Of a DNA stretch of 8,277 nt, positions 1-6,211 are shown one piece after another. Where the stretch lies: contig JAJXSV010000087.1 of assembly GCA_021784375.1 (NCBI GenBank), forward strand, positions 1 to 8,277, written 5' to 3'. The notes beneath the pieces are model-generated. The model was given only the letters and a program-made list of their open reading frames with translations, did not search any database and was not told the origin of the DNA. This DNA is from Actinomycetes bacterium. GTDB taxonomy: Bacteria > Actinomycetota > Actinomycetes > S36-B12 > UBA5976. The translations under genes were made by a program, and so were the position numbers. The number at the start of each line of letters is the position of its first letter. The stretch's first letter is position 1.

Positions 1-843
1 AAGGCGACTCCCAAGGAGATGCTGCCGGTCGTCGACCGGCCCGCCATCCAGTACGTGGTGGAGGAAGCGGCCGCGGCCGGCTTCGAGGACGTCCTGCTCA
101 TCACCGGACGCAACAAGCGGGCGCTCGAGGACCACTTCGACCGCGCCTACGAGTTGGAGCAGGCGCTGTCGCAGCGCGACGACGCCTGGCGCCTCGATGA
201 GATCCGACGATCGGCGGAGCTCGCACATGTCCACTACGTGCGACAGGGCGAACCGCGGGGCCTCGGGCACGCGGTGCTGCAGGCGGCCGATCACGTCGGC
301 GACGAGGCCTTCGCAGTGCTGCTCGGCGATGACCTCATCGACGAGCGCGACCACCTGCTCTCGCGCATGCTGCAGGTCCGCGAACAGCATGGCGGCAGCG
401 TCATCGCGCTCATGCGCATGCCCCGCGAGGCGCTGTCGCTGTACGGCGTCGCCGATGTCGAGCCCACTGCGGAACCTGACCTGATGCGCGTGCGCGACCT
501 GGTGGAGAAGCCCCCGGCCGAGCAGGCGCCCAGCGACTACGCGGTGATTGGCCGCTACGTGCTGGATCCGCGGGTGTTCTCCGTGCTCGCCGTCACGCCG
601 CCCGGTCGCGGCGGCGAGATCCAGCTCACCGACGCACTGCGCGTGCTGGCCTCATTGCCCGCGGATCAAGGCGGGGGCGTGCGCGGTGTGGTGTTCGAGG
701 GTCGCCGGTACGACACCGGGGACAAGTTGGGCTGGCTGACGGCGACCATCCGCCTGGCGGTGCGGCGACCCGATCTCGGCGAGGGGTTGCGCGCCTTCCT
801 CAAGGACTTCGTTGAGCACGACTTCCCCGACGGGGAGCGCTAG
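1..843 (+). CDS. galU: UTP--glucose-1-phosphate uridylyltransferase, 5'-truncated by window edge
   Basis: This cytosolic enzyme makes UDP-glucose from UTP and glucose-1-phosphate, the precursor of cell-wall glycans and nucleotide sugars. The reading frame is open from base 1, and 280 residues are visible. The first in-frame ATG (base 19) is internal, because the residues before it (KATPKE) belong to the conserved nucleotide-binding KATPKEMLPV motif. Only about 15-25 N-terminal residues, including the glycine-rich GxGTRxLP loop, should be missing. Other GalU motifs, numbered from the first visible residue, are QGEPRGLGHA (82-91), LLGDD with the metal-binding aspartate (107-111), LVEKP (167-171), GEIQLTDAL (205-213) and YDTGDKLGWL (237-246). 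It ends in TAG, whose last base is the first base of the next gene's GTG. Position next to a MoeA-like gene is typical of Actinobacteria. The family call is secure. Confidence 0.96.
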   Translation, partial: KATPKEMLPVVDRPAIQYVVEEAAAAGFEDVLLITGRNKRALEDHFDRAYELEQALSQRDDAWRLDEIRRSAELAHVHYVRQGEPRGLGHAVLQAADHVGDEAFAVLLGDDLIDERDHLLSRMLQVREQHGGSVIALMRMPREALSLYGVADVEPTAEPDLMRVRDLVEKPPAEQAPSDYAVIGRYVLDPRVFSVLAVTPPGRGGEIQLTDALRVLASLPADQGGGVRGVVFEGRRYDTGDKLGWLTATIRLAVRRPDLGEGLRAFLKDFVEHDFPDGER

Positions 844-2063
844 TGGAGCGATCCGTGGAAGCGCACCTGTCGGAGATCCTCGCCGGCATCGCACCCCTGC
901 CCCCGTTCGACCTGGCCCTACTCGACGCACGCGGCTGCTGGCTGGCCGCGGATGTCACCGCGCCGGTGGCGCTGCCCTCCTTCTCGAGTGCCACCTGTGA
1001 GGGCTACGCGGTCCGGGTCGCGGATTGTGCCAACGCCACCGAAGCGTCCCCGGTGAGCCTGCTCGTCGTGGACGCGGTGGCGCCGGGCGCTCGGCCACGG
1101 CTCGCGGTGGTGCCGGGGGCGGCCGTCCGCGTGCGCCTCGGATCGGCCCTCCCCGAGGGCGCAGAGGCCGTCATCGCTGCCGACGACGTCGCGCTGGTCA
1201 ACGACCGCATCAACGTCACCGAGCCGACCCGGGAGGGTGCCCACATCCGGCGCGCCGGCGTCGAACTGGCGAAGGACGCCGTGGTCCTGGAGCGCGGGAT
1301 GCGCATCGACGCCCGTCGCATCTCGTTGCTCGCGGCGGCGGGAGTGGGGCGTGTGCGCGCACACCCACGGCCGCGCGTCGTCATCGTGACCATCGGCGAT
1401 GAGTTGGTGGAGCCTGGTGTGGCACTCCTGCCCGGCACCGTGTCCGACAGCAACGGCGTCATGCTCTCGGCACTCGTGCAGCAGCTCGGTGCCGTGGCCT
1501 ATCGCGTGGGCCCGGTGGCGGACGACGCCGAAGCCCTCGAGCAGGTGCTGGCCGATCAGTTGGTGCGCGCCGACCTCGTGGTCGTTGCCGGTGGCGTCTC
1601 CGCTTCGTCCTACCAGACCGTGGTCGAGGTCGCCAATCGCCTGGGATCCATGGAGATCCACCGCGTGTCCATGATGCCGGGAGCGGCCCAGGGCTTCGGC
1701 CATCTCGGTGACGACAGCATCCCGACCCTCACCCTGCCCGGCTATCCGGCTGCGGCCTTCGTGTCCTTCGAGGTCTTCGTGCGCCCGGTGATCCGGCGCA
1801 TGGGTGGCGCCGAGGACGTGCTGCCGACGGTGGTCCGCGCCGAGTTGCTCACCGGCATCCGATCGGGGAGTGGGCGTCGGCAGTTCGTGCCGTCCGTGCG
1901 CATCCACGGCGAGGACGGCGTGCTGCGCGTGCAGCCACTGCACTCCGAGCACGTCACGACGGAGTTGGCGCAGGCCGATTGCCTGCTCGTGATCCCCGAG
2001 ATGGTGGAGCAACTGCTCGCCGGCGACATCGTCGACGTCTATCCGCTGGAGGGCGCCGCGTGA
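843..2063 (+). CDS. glp: Gephyrin-like (MoeA-fold) molybdotransferase family protein Glp
   Basis: A 406-residue protein covering the full MoeA fold: an N-terminal MoeA domain (about 1-170), a MogA-like domain with VTIGDELVEPG at 183-192 and SDSN at 201-204 (about 176-320), and a C-terminal beta domain (about 325-405). Canonical MoeA makes molybdenum cofactor from adenylated molybdopterin and molybdate. Several signature positions differ here. The usual NSAMDGYA loop reads SSATCEGYA (48-56). GGVSVGxYD reads GGVSASSYQ (250-258). KPGKP reads MPGAA (278-282). LPGNP reads LPGYP (298-302). The gene sits in the galU-rimJ-sepX/glpR block, where the actinobacterial family member is the cell-division protein Glp, which binds FtsZ and the membrane receptor GlpR. 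A scaffold role is therefore inferred. The GTG start has a GGGGAG ribosome-binding site at 832-837, five bases upstream, inside galU. MoeA activity is not excluded but looks unlikely. Confidence 0.88.
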   Translation: MERSVEAHLSEILAGIAPLPPFDLALLDARGCWLAADVTAPVALPSFSSATCEGYAVRVADCANATEASPVSLLVVDAVAPGARPRLAVVPGAAVRVRLGSALPEGAEAVIAADDVALVNDRINVTEPTREGAHIRRAGVELAKDAVVLERGMRIDARRISLLAAAGVGRVRAHPRPRVVIVTIGDELVEPGVALLPGTVSDSNGVMLSALVQQLGAVAYRVGPVADDAEALEQVLADQLVRADLVVVAGGVSASSYQTVVEVANRLGSMEIHRVSMMPGAAQGFGHLGDDSIPTLTLPGYPAAAFVSFEVFVRPVIRRMGGAEDVLPTVVRAELLTGIRSGSGRRQFVPSVRIHGEDGVLRVQPLHSEHVTTELAQADCLLVIPEMVEQLLAGDIVDVYPLEGAA

Positions 2064-2668
2064 TCCGCGTGCGGGGACCCGAACTGCAGAGCGGTGACGT
2101 CGTGTTGCGCCTGTTCCGCCGCGCCGACGGACCGGCCTGGCGCGAGGCCCAGGCAGTCAACGCCGAGTGGCTGCGGCCTTGGGAGGGCACGACGCCGGAC
2201 GGCGCACGGCCGCGCCCCACCTACGGGACCATGCTCCGCACCATGGCTGCCGAGTACGCAGCGGGCCGCAGCGTGCCCTTCGCCATCGAGTACCAAGGCA
2301 ACTACGTGGGCACGCTGACGCTCGGCAACATCATCCGCGGCTCACTCCTCGGTGCCTACATCGGCTACTGGATCGATCAGCGCGTCGCCGGTCGGGGGAT
2401 CATGCCCACTGCGGTGGCCATGGCCTTGGACCACGGCCTGGGCGAGCAGGGCCTGCACCGCATCGAGATCTCGATCCGACCCGAGAACGCAGCCAGTCTG
2501 CGCGTGGTGGAGAAGCTGCATCTGCCCTTCGAGGGGGTGCGCCAGCGATACCTCCACATCGCCGGCGCATGGCGTGACCACAACATCTACGTGGTCGACA
2601 GCGAGACCGCGCCACAGGGCGGCTTCCTGCCACGCTGGATCCGCGAGCGGGACGCGCAAACACGTTGA
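2060..2668 (+). CDS. rimJ: GNAT family N-acetyltransferase, RimJ/RimL type
   Basis: A 202-residue protein of the GNAT acetyltransferase family, RimJ/RimL branch, whose better-known members acetylate N-termini of ribosomal proteins using acetyl-CoA. Visible features are the N-terminal strand VVLRLFRRAD, the acetyl-CoA pyrophosphate-binding segment QRVAGRGIMP (about residues 113-122), HRIEISIRPENAASLRVVEK (about 134-153), and the late YLHIAGAWRDHNIYV segment. The GTG at 2060 is chosen over a TTG at 1979. It gives the usual family N-terminus, overlaps the previous stop in a GTGA, and has a strong GGAGGG ribosome-binding site at 2048-2053 with six bases between. Coupling to the MoeA-like gene suggests coordinated translation. 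The M. tuberculosis counterpart in this position is Rv0995. The true substrate cannot be read from sequence, and the rimJ name reflects family and position only. Confidence 0.9.
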   Translation: MIRVRGPELQSGDVVLRLFRRADGPAWREAQAVNAEWLRPWEGTTPDGARPRPTYGTMLRTMAAEYAAGRSVPFAIEYQGNYVGTLTLGNIIRGSLLGAYIGYWIDQRVAGRGIMPTAVAMALDHGLGEQGLHRIEISIRPENAASLRVVEKLHLPFEGVRQRYLHIAGAWRDHNIYVVDSETAPQGGFLPRWIRERDAQTR

Positions 2669-2670
2669 TA

Positions 2671-2728
2671 TTGCAGGGGATTCTGAGGCACCTCGCAATT
2701 TCGAAGGGTGCCGGATGAAGGCTCATCC
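2671..2728 (+). terminator. Two hairpins after the rimJ-type gene, possible terminator region
   Basis: Two inverted repeats lie just downstream of the acetyltransferase stop. The first pairs TTGCAGG (2671-2677) with CCTcGCAA (2691-2698), with one bulged base and a 13-base loop, followed by only three T. The second is a perfect six-pair stem, GGATGA (2713-2718) and TCATCC (2723-2728), with loop AGGC and no T-tract. They could end the galU-glp-rimJ transcript before the separate promoter of the next gene. Without a U-run this is a weak call. Confidence 0.3.
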
Positions 2729-2774
2729 AGTGGTCGAGTCTTGCGCGACACGAACATTGGCTGTGCGCGTGTCG

Positions 2775-2811
2775 CCGACAATTCACGACGGAAGCGCCTA
2801 CGGTTTGCCTC
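2775..2811 (+). promoter_or_regulatory. Probable promoter giving a leaderless sepX/glpR mRNA
   Basis: A TACGGT box at 2799-2804 fits the actinobacterial -10 pattern TAnnnT. CCGACA at 2775-2780 matches four of six bases of TTGACA, with an 18-base spacer. Exactly seven bases separate the -10 box from the GTG start at 2812, so transcription is expected to begin at or next to the start codon. No good Shine-Dalgarno sequence precedes this GTG, which also fits leaderless translation, common in Actinobacteria. Confidence 0.5.
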
Positions 2812-3633
2812 GTGGGATCCGGCCTCATCTATGCGATGGTCATAGGTCTCTGGGCACTCGTGCTGCTGCCGACCTGGCTGCGCAGTCACGAGCAGATCGA
2901 CGAGGGTAAGCAGGTCGACAAGTTCCAGCTCGCGATGTCGAAACTCTCGAAGTCCGGTGTCGAGGTGCTCGAGAGCAGCCCGCACAAGCAGGTCCAGGTC
3001 AAGCACGCGATCCGTGCCGGCGTGGACCCGTCGTTGCGCATGGGTGCCGCAGCTCGCCGCCGTCGCGTGCTCGCCGTGCTCGCGGCGCTGCAGTTCCTCG
3101 GCCTCCTCATGGTGCTGGTGGGCAGCGACCTCATGGCCGCCGCTGTCCCGGCCATGCTCATCGTGACCTTCCTGACGCTCGCCCGCTCGCAGGTGCGGGT
3201 CGAGCGCGCCCGTCGTGCCATCGTCGAGGAGACGGCAGCGAATGCGCCGCTCTCAGCGCCCATGCTCTCCCGCCCACGCTCCGGCGCGCGCCACGTGCGC
3301 CGGACGACCGCGCACCCCGTCGTCGCTCGCGTGGAGCAGGCTCCAGCTGCCCCAATCTTCGACGCGCCCGCTGCGTGGCAACCGGTGCGCACACCCGCAC
3401 CGTCGTACGTCCTGGCCCCCGCGGCGACTGCCGTGCCGCGCGCGATCGACGCCGCGGGTGGCTGGACCGGATCGGCCATGGTGAACGCCGCCGCGGCAGC
3501 ACGTGCAGCGACCGCCGACGCAGCGCGTGCCATGGCGACCCAAGGGGAGGACGTGGAGACCTTCCCGTCGCCCCGCCCGCTGCAGGCGTCGGATCAGACC
3601 GCCGAGCTCCCGGTCATCCGCATCACGGCGTAG
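2812..3633 (+). CDS. sepX: Divisome membrane protein, SepX/GlpR family
   Basis: A 273-residue membrane protein. The N-terminus GSGLIYAMVIGLWALVLLPT (2-21) is a transmembrane helix followed by WLRSHEQ, the typical opening of the actinobacterial SepX/GlpR family. A soluble segment (about 25-82) is followed by a basic ARRRR stretch and two closely spaced helices (about 86-103 and 107-124), then a charged stretch with RVERARRAIVEE (129-140). The rest (about 145-258) is Ala/Pro-rich and probably disordered, ending in a short tail, ELPVIRITA. In Streptomyces, SepX acts in septation. In Corynebacterium, GlpR is the membrane receptor for the gephyrin-like Glp. The counterpart in M. tuberculosis is Rv0996. 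With the divergent MoeA-like gene two genes upstream, a Glp-GlpR pair is inferred. The GTG start is chosen for its fit with the family N-terminus and the -10 box seven bases upstream. Confidence 0.85.
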   Translation: MGSGLIYAMVIGLWALVLLPTWLRSHEQIDEGKQVDKFQLAMSKLSKSGVEVLESSPHKQVQVKHAIRAGVDPSLRMGAAARRRRVLAVLAALQFLGLLMVLVGSDLMAAAVPAMLIVTFLTLARSQVRVERARRAIVEETAANAPLSAPMLSRPRSGARHVRRTTAHPVVARVEQAPAAPIFDAPAAWQPVRTPAPSYVLAPAATAVPRAIDAAGGWTGSAMVNAAAAARAATADAARAMATQGEDVETFPSPRPLQASDQTAELPVIRITA

Positions 3634-3648
3634 CAGGTTTGCTCCGGT

Positions 3649-4263
3649 CTACATGACCGTGGGCGGCACCGAGACGTAGACGACGTCGCGCACAGCGGGT
3701 GCTTCGAAGTCGATGCCCCGCGCGCGCCCCACCTGCAGGCCCTCGCCGGCCATCTTCAGGGCGCCCTCCAGCGCTGATTGATCCGTCCACACCGTGCCGA
3801 TCATGCTCGTGCCGGCGCTCCGCTGGACCAGGTGGCGGAGCGCGCAGAATCCCGGAGCACTCGTGATCCCGGGCAGCATCTCGTCGCGGAAGAAGCCGAT
3901 GTTCGCATCCAGGGTGGCCGGGTCCATCGAGGCCCGAGTCACGAGCAGCTTGGCCCCGGCCGGTGGCGTCGCCCGCACGATGCCGTCCACCTGCTCCCAG
4001 ACCGTGACTTCCTTGACGGCAGCCCGCAGTGAGGAGACCGCCTGCTGGCGTGCGCTGTCGGCCAGTGCTTCGCTGCTCTGGACATCCGCTTCGCTCTCCC
4101 AATTCGTCAGTACGTAGAGGAGGTTGTTGGCGGCATCATGACTGGCCATGAGCCCGCGGAAGCCGGGGTGGTTCTCCACCGCCGGGACCACTTGGGTGGC
4201 GAGTTGATTGACGATGGCCTCGCGATTTGCGGTGCCCTCTGTGACGGATAGTCGTGCGAACAC
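3649..4263 (-). CDS. Tandem dimeric alpha/beta-barrel (ABM-like) protein of unknown function
   Basis: A 204-residue, apparently soluble protein built from two related halves (about 1-97 and 104-199). Each begins with a beta strand (VFARLSVTEG; KLLVTRASMD), then a helix, then a PGF motif (33-35 and 137-139) and a strand ending in a tryptophan (W55 and W159). The spacing of 104 residues is constant. This matches the dimeric alpha+beta barrel (ABM/stress-response) fold, fused in tandem so one chain could form one barrel. Members of the wider superfamily include small monooxygenases and haem-degrading enzymes, but no specific catalytic residue can be assigned. The GTG start at 4263 has a strong AAGGAG site five bases upstream. 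A longer frame reaching 4461 is rejected because its extra 66 residues are compositionally odd and bypass that site. The gene converges on sepX/glpR. Confidence 0.78.
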   Translation of the reverse strand: MFARLSVTEGTANREAIVNQLATQVVPAVENHPGFRGLMASHDAANNLLYVLTNWESEADVQSSEALADSARQQAVSSLRAAVKEVTVWEQVDGIVRATPPAGAKLLVTRASMDPATLDANIGFFRDEMLPGITSAPGFCALRHLVQRSAGTSMIGTVWTDQSALEGALKMAGEGLQVGRARGIDFEAPAVRDVVYVSVPPTVM

Positions 4264-4509
4264 GGGAACTCCTTGATCTGGCGTGGAGATTCGGCCGGAG
4301 GAACGGCGCCAGCTGGGCGACCGGCCGGGCATGCACTCGGGGTGCGCGAACAGGGCCAAGGCCCCTGACACACTTGCGGATGGCGCGCCTCGGGTGGCTG
4401 ACTGTGGCCAAGGCAGAGGGGCGCAAATCACATTGTGTAGGGCGGTACGGCCCATCACCATAACGATCAGGTAACAGTTCAGCAGGCGGCAGCCAACCAG
4501 CGGCCCCGG
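4264..4509. other. Intergenic region upstream of the tandem ABM-like gene
   Basis: This 246-base stretch lies between two minus-strand genes. It is relatively less GC-rich near 4425-4480. On the minus strand a TATGGT box (4462 down to 4457) fits TAnnnT but has no clear -35 partner, and it would leave a leader of about 185 bases. An imperfect inverted repeat at 4351-4367 (CAGGGCC and GGCCCCTG, sharing a short loop) lies in that leader. The AAGGAG ribosome-binding site for the ABM-like gene is at 4269-4274. I see no supported gene here. Confidence 0.4.
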
Positions 4510-5373
4510 CTAGCGCCCGGCGTGGCGCGCGTGCGGCACCCGCTCCGCCGCCGGGGGCCCGGCGCGACCGGCCAGCAGCAGGCAGCCTCCGAGCGTGACC
4601 GTGAAGCCGAGGATCGCCATCGGCCAGAGCCCTGGTCGGACGCCGTCGCCCAGCCATCGGAGGCCCACCAGGGCCGGCGCCACGGTCTCCACGGCGAAGG
4701 TCACGGCAGCCACCGTCGTCACCCTGCCCCGGTCCAGTGCGTAGCCGTAGCCGATGATGGCCAGACCGCCCCCGACCAGCAGGGACCACAGCGTCGGGTC
4801 GCCCAGCAGCTGCCACCAGTGGTGGGGGACCACGATCACTCGAGCAGCCACCCCGAGCACGCCGAAGCCCAGCCCGGCCGTGACGCTGAGCAGCAGTGAC
4901 GCGCGCAGCTCCTGTCGGTCGCGGAGTCCCCACACGAGCAGCGCGCACACGATGATGGTGGCGCCGAGGAGCAGCCAGCCAGCCCGCGAGCCCACGGCTG
5001 ACGCCGGACCAGCCTGTGCCGACGAGCCGAGGAGGGCGAGGCCCACGACGACGCCGAACAGGGCCAGCCATTCGGTGCGTTGCAGACGGATGTGCAACAC
5101 CAGCACCGAGAGGAGTGCCGTGACCGCCACCGAGGAGGCCACGGCCGATTCCACCAGGAAGAGCGGCAGGGATCGGAAGGCGAGCAGCGCGGCCACGAAT
5201 CCGGCGCCGTCCACGCTCAGACCCAAGCCGTACAGCGACCCCGCGCGGATGCGCGCTCCGAGACGCGCGCCCTGGGGGAGCCGCGCCATGCGCTGCACCG
5301 CGATGGCCTGCATGACCGTGCCGGTGCCGTAGGCCAGCGCCGCCAGCAGTGCGGCGACCAGCCCCGTCATCAC
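4510..5373 (-). CDS. DMT/EamA-like multi-pass membrane protein
   Basis: A 287-residue, strongly hydrophobic protein with about nine to ten predicted membrane helices by eye: residues 2-22, 50-66, 70-94, 101-117, 131-150, 158-180, 193-213, 218-240 and 248-268. Most loops are short and charged. Length and layout fit the drug/metabolite transporter (EamA-like) superfamily, and GYGYALDRGRVTTVAAVTFA (208-227) followed by a VAPALVG helix resembles the repeated C-terminal half of such proteins. The substrate cannot be inferred. The basic C-terminal tail (about 270-287) should be cytoplasmic. The frame opens at GTG 5373 followed directly by ATG 5370. Neither has a good ribosome-binding site, so the start is uncertain by one codon. 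It lies upstream of the ABM-like gene on the same strand but 246 bases away, so an operon is possible rather than shown. Confidence 0.78.
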   Translation of the reverse strand: MMTGLVAALLAALAYGTGTVMQAIAVQRMARLPQGARLGARIRAGSLYGLGLSVDGAGFVAALLAFRSLPLFLVESAVASSVAVTALLSVLVLHIRLQRTEWLALFGVVVGLALLGSSAQAGPASAVGSRAGWLLLGATIIVCALLVWGLRDRQELRASLLLSVTAGLGFGVLGVAARVIVVPHHWWQLLGDPTLWSLLVGGGLAIIGYGYALDRGRVTTVAAVTFAVETVAPALVGLRWLGDGVRPGLWPMAILGFTVTLGGCLLLAGRAGPPAAERVPHARHAGR

Positions 5374-5537
5374 CGGGCCATGATCGCACGCGCTGGCAGG
5401 GGGGAGCGGGCTTGACGTCCGATAGGACCGGGCGAAGTGGATTGGCGCGGGCCTTCAGCGCGCCGCGATTCCGGGACACGCCGGATCGGCGGGTATGGTG
5501 TCGTCGGCGATGCGCACCCCGACAGATCGCGCCTCGC

Positions 5538-5553
5538 CCTGCCGACAGGCAGG
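5538..5553 (+). other. Perfect hairpin in the hydrogenase-like operon leader
   Basis: CCTGCC (5538-5543) and GGCAGG (5548-5553) form a perfect six-pair stem around loop GACA. It lies about 170 bases upstream of the small-subunit start, in non-coding DNA. It could be part of a structured 5' leader or a protein-binding palindrome. GC-rich DNA produces such hairpins by chance, so significance is uncertain. Confidence 0.35.
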
Positions 5554-5662
5554 TGATGCCAGAGGTGAAGTTCGTGATGAGAAGCGGCCGATGCGGCGAC
5601 GCAGGCGCTTCACAGGCACCCTGGGGTCGGGTCAGTGGGATCAGGATCGGCACGCACTGCGG

Positions 5663-5676
5663 CGGTCTTCGGACCG
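5663..5676 (+). other. TTCG-tetraloop hairpin upstream of the small-subunit gene
   Basis: CGGTC (5663-5667) and GACCG (5672-5676) pair perfectly around TTCG. In RNA this gives the C(UUCG)G closing arrangement, known as an exceptionally stable tetraloop. It ends 46 bases before the ATG at 5723. It has no T-tract, so it is not an obvious terminator. A leader stabiliser or processing element is possible. Confidence 0.4.
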
Positions 5677-5722
5677 GACACGCGCGTGACCTCGCAGGGT
5701 TGCGAAGCGGGGTCCTGGCCCG

Positions 5723-6211
5723 ATGACGCTCCGTGGGGTTGTGCGGCTCATCATCGGCTCGGGCCGCATTGCCGAGCCGGCGCCGCCGCCACCCTCACCC
5801 ATGCCGAATCGCCCGCCCGAACTCCGGGGCACGGTCCAGATCCGGCACGTTGATGCCGGCTCATGCAATGGTTGTGAGATCGAGATCGCCAATGCCTTCG
5901 GACCGGTCTACGACGCCGAGCGCTACGGCGCCCGCCTGGTTGCCTCGCCGAGACATGCCGACGTCGTGCTCGTGACCGGTGCCGTCACCCACAACATGCA
6001 GGAGCCGCTCCGAAGGACGGTGGAGGCCACGCCCCAGCCCCGGATCGTCATCGCCATGGGCGACTGCGCCCGCAACTGCGGCGTCTTCGCCGGCTGCTAC
6101 GGCGTGGTGGGTGCGGTGCACGATGTCGTGGACGTCGACCTCGAGATCCCCGGCTGCCCACCCACCCCGGACGACATCGTCCGTGCTCTGCGATCGGTGA
6201 CCGGAACGTGA
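5723..6211 (+). CDS. Group 4 [NiFe]-hydrogenase-like small subunit (HycG/HyfI/NuoB family)
   Basis: A 162-residue iron-sulfur protein of the family shared by complex I subunit NuoB and group 4 hydrogenase small subunits. It should carry the [4Fe-4S] cluster nearest the catalytic large subunit, on the cytoplasmic face of the membrane complex. Expected ligands are C48 and C51 (GSCNGCEIEI), C115 (MGDCA) and C145 (PGCPP). Other family marks are YDAERYG (63-69) and SPRHADVVLVTGAVT (75-89). C119 and C125 are extra cysteines. The ATG at 5723 is preferred because the resulting N-terminus, with GRIAEPAPPP, resembles the start of group 4 small subunits. A GCGGGG 10 bases upstream is only a weak ribosome-binding site, and ATG 5801 is a less likely alternative. 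Size and position match M. tuberculosis Rv0082. Its stop overlaps the next gene's GTG by four bases. Confidence 0.9.
   Translation: MTLRGVVRLIIGSGRIAEPAPPPPSPMPNRPPELRGTVQIRHVDAGSCNGCEIEIANAFGPVYDAERYGARLVASPRHADVVLVTGAVTHNMQEPLRRTVEATPQPRIVIAMGDCARNCGVFAGCYGVVGAVHDVVDVDLEIPGCPPTPDDIVRALRSVTGT

Larger units (their letters stand above)
5374..5722. other. Divergent intergenic region before the hydrogenase-like operon
   Basis: These 349 bases separate the minus-strand transporter-like gene from the plus-strand hydrogenase-like operon, so promoters for both should lie here. Open frames crossing it are arginine-rich and match no family I recognise. A plus-strand TATGGT at 5494-5499 fits a TAnnnT -10 box, but the -35 region is poor. 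TTGACG at 5412-5417 resembles a -35 box but has no matching -10 box. Two perfect hairpins are listed separately. I recognise no riboswitch class, tRNA or regulator site. The Rv0081-type regulator gene that precedes the related M. tuberculosis operon is absent. Confidence 0.5.

Noticed and set aside
918..2012. 364-codon open frame on the minus strand opposite the MoeA-like gene
   Set aside because: It is rich in His, Asp, Gly and Arg, matches no family I recognise, and is fully covered by a well-supported gene. High-GC codon bias produces such antisense frames.
2352..2909. 185-codon plus-strand open frame bridging the rimJ-type gene and sepX/glpR
   Set aside because: It is a shadow of the acetyltransferase in another frame, with Ser/Arg/Cys-rich composition and no family match.
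4264..4461. 66-residue N-terminal extension of the ABM-like protein
   Set aside because: It lacks domain similarity, and the GTG at 4263 has an AAGGAG site at ideal spacing directly before the first barrel strand.
4136..5653. 505-codon minus-strand open frame overlapping the transporter-like and ABM-like genes
   Set aside because: It is extremely Arg/Gly/Pro-rich with no domain, while another frame over the same bases encodes clean membrane helices.
5495..5689. 64-codon plus-strand open frame in the divergent intergenic region, beginning inside a TATGGT box
   Set aside because: It is arginine-rich, has no ribosome-binding site and no recognisable domain.
5374..5722. Cobalamin, SAM or other known riboswitch in the leader
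   Set aside because: Hairpins are present, but I could not identify the conserved core of any riboswitch class.
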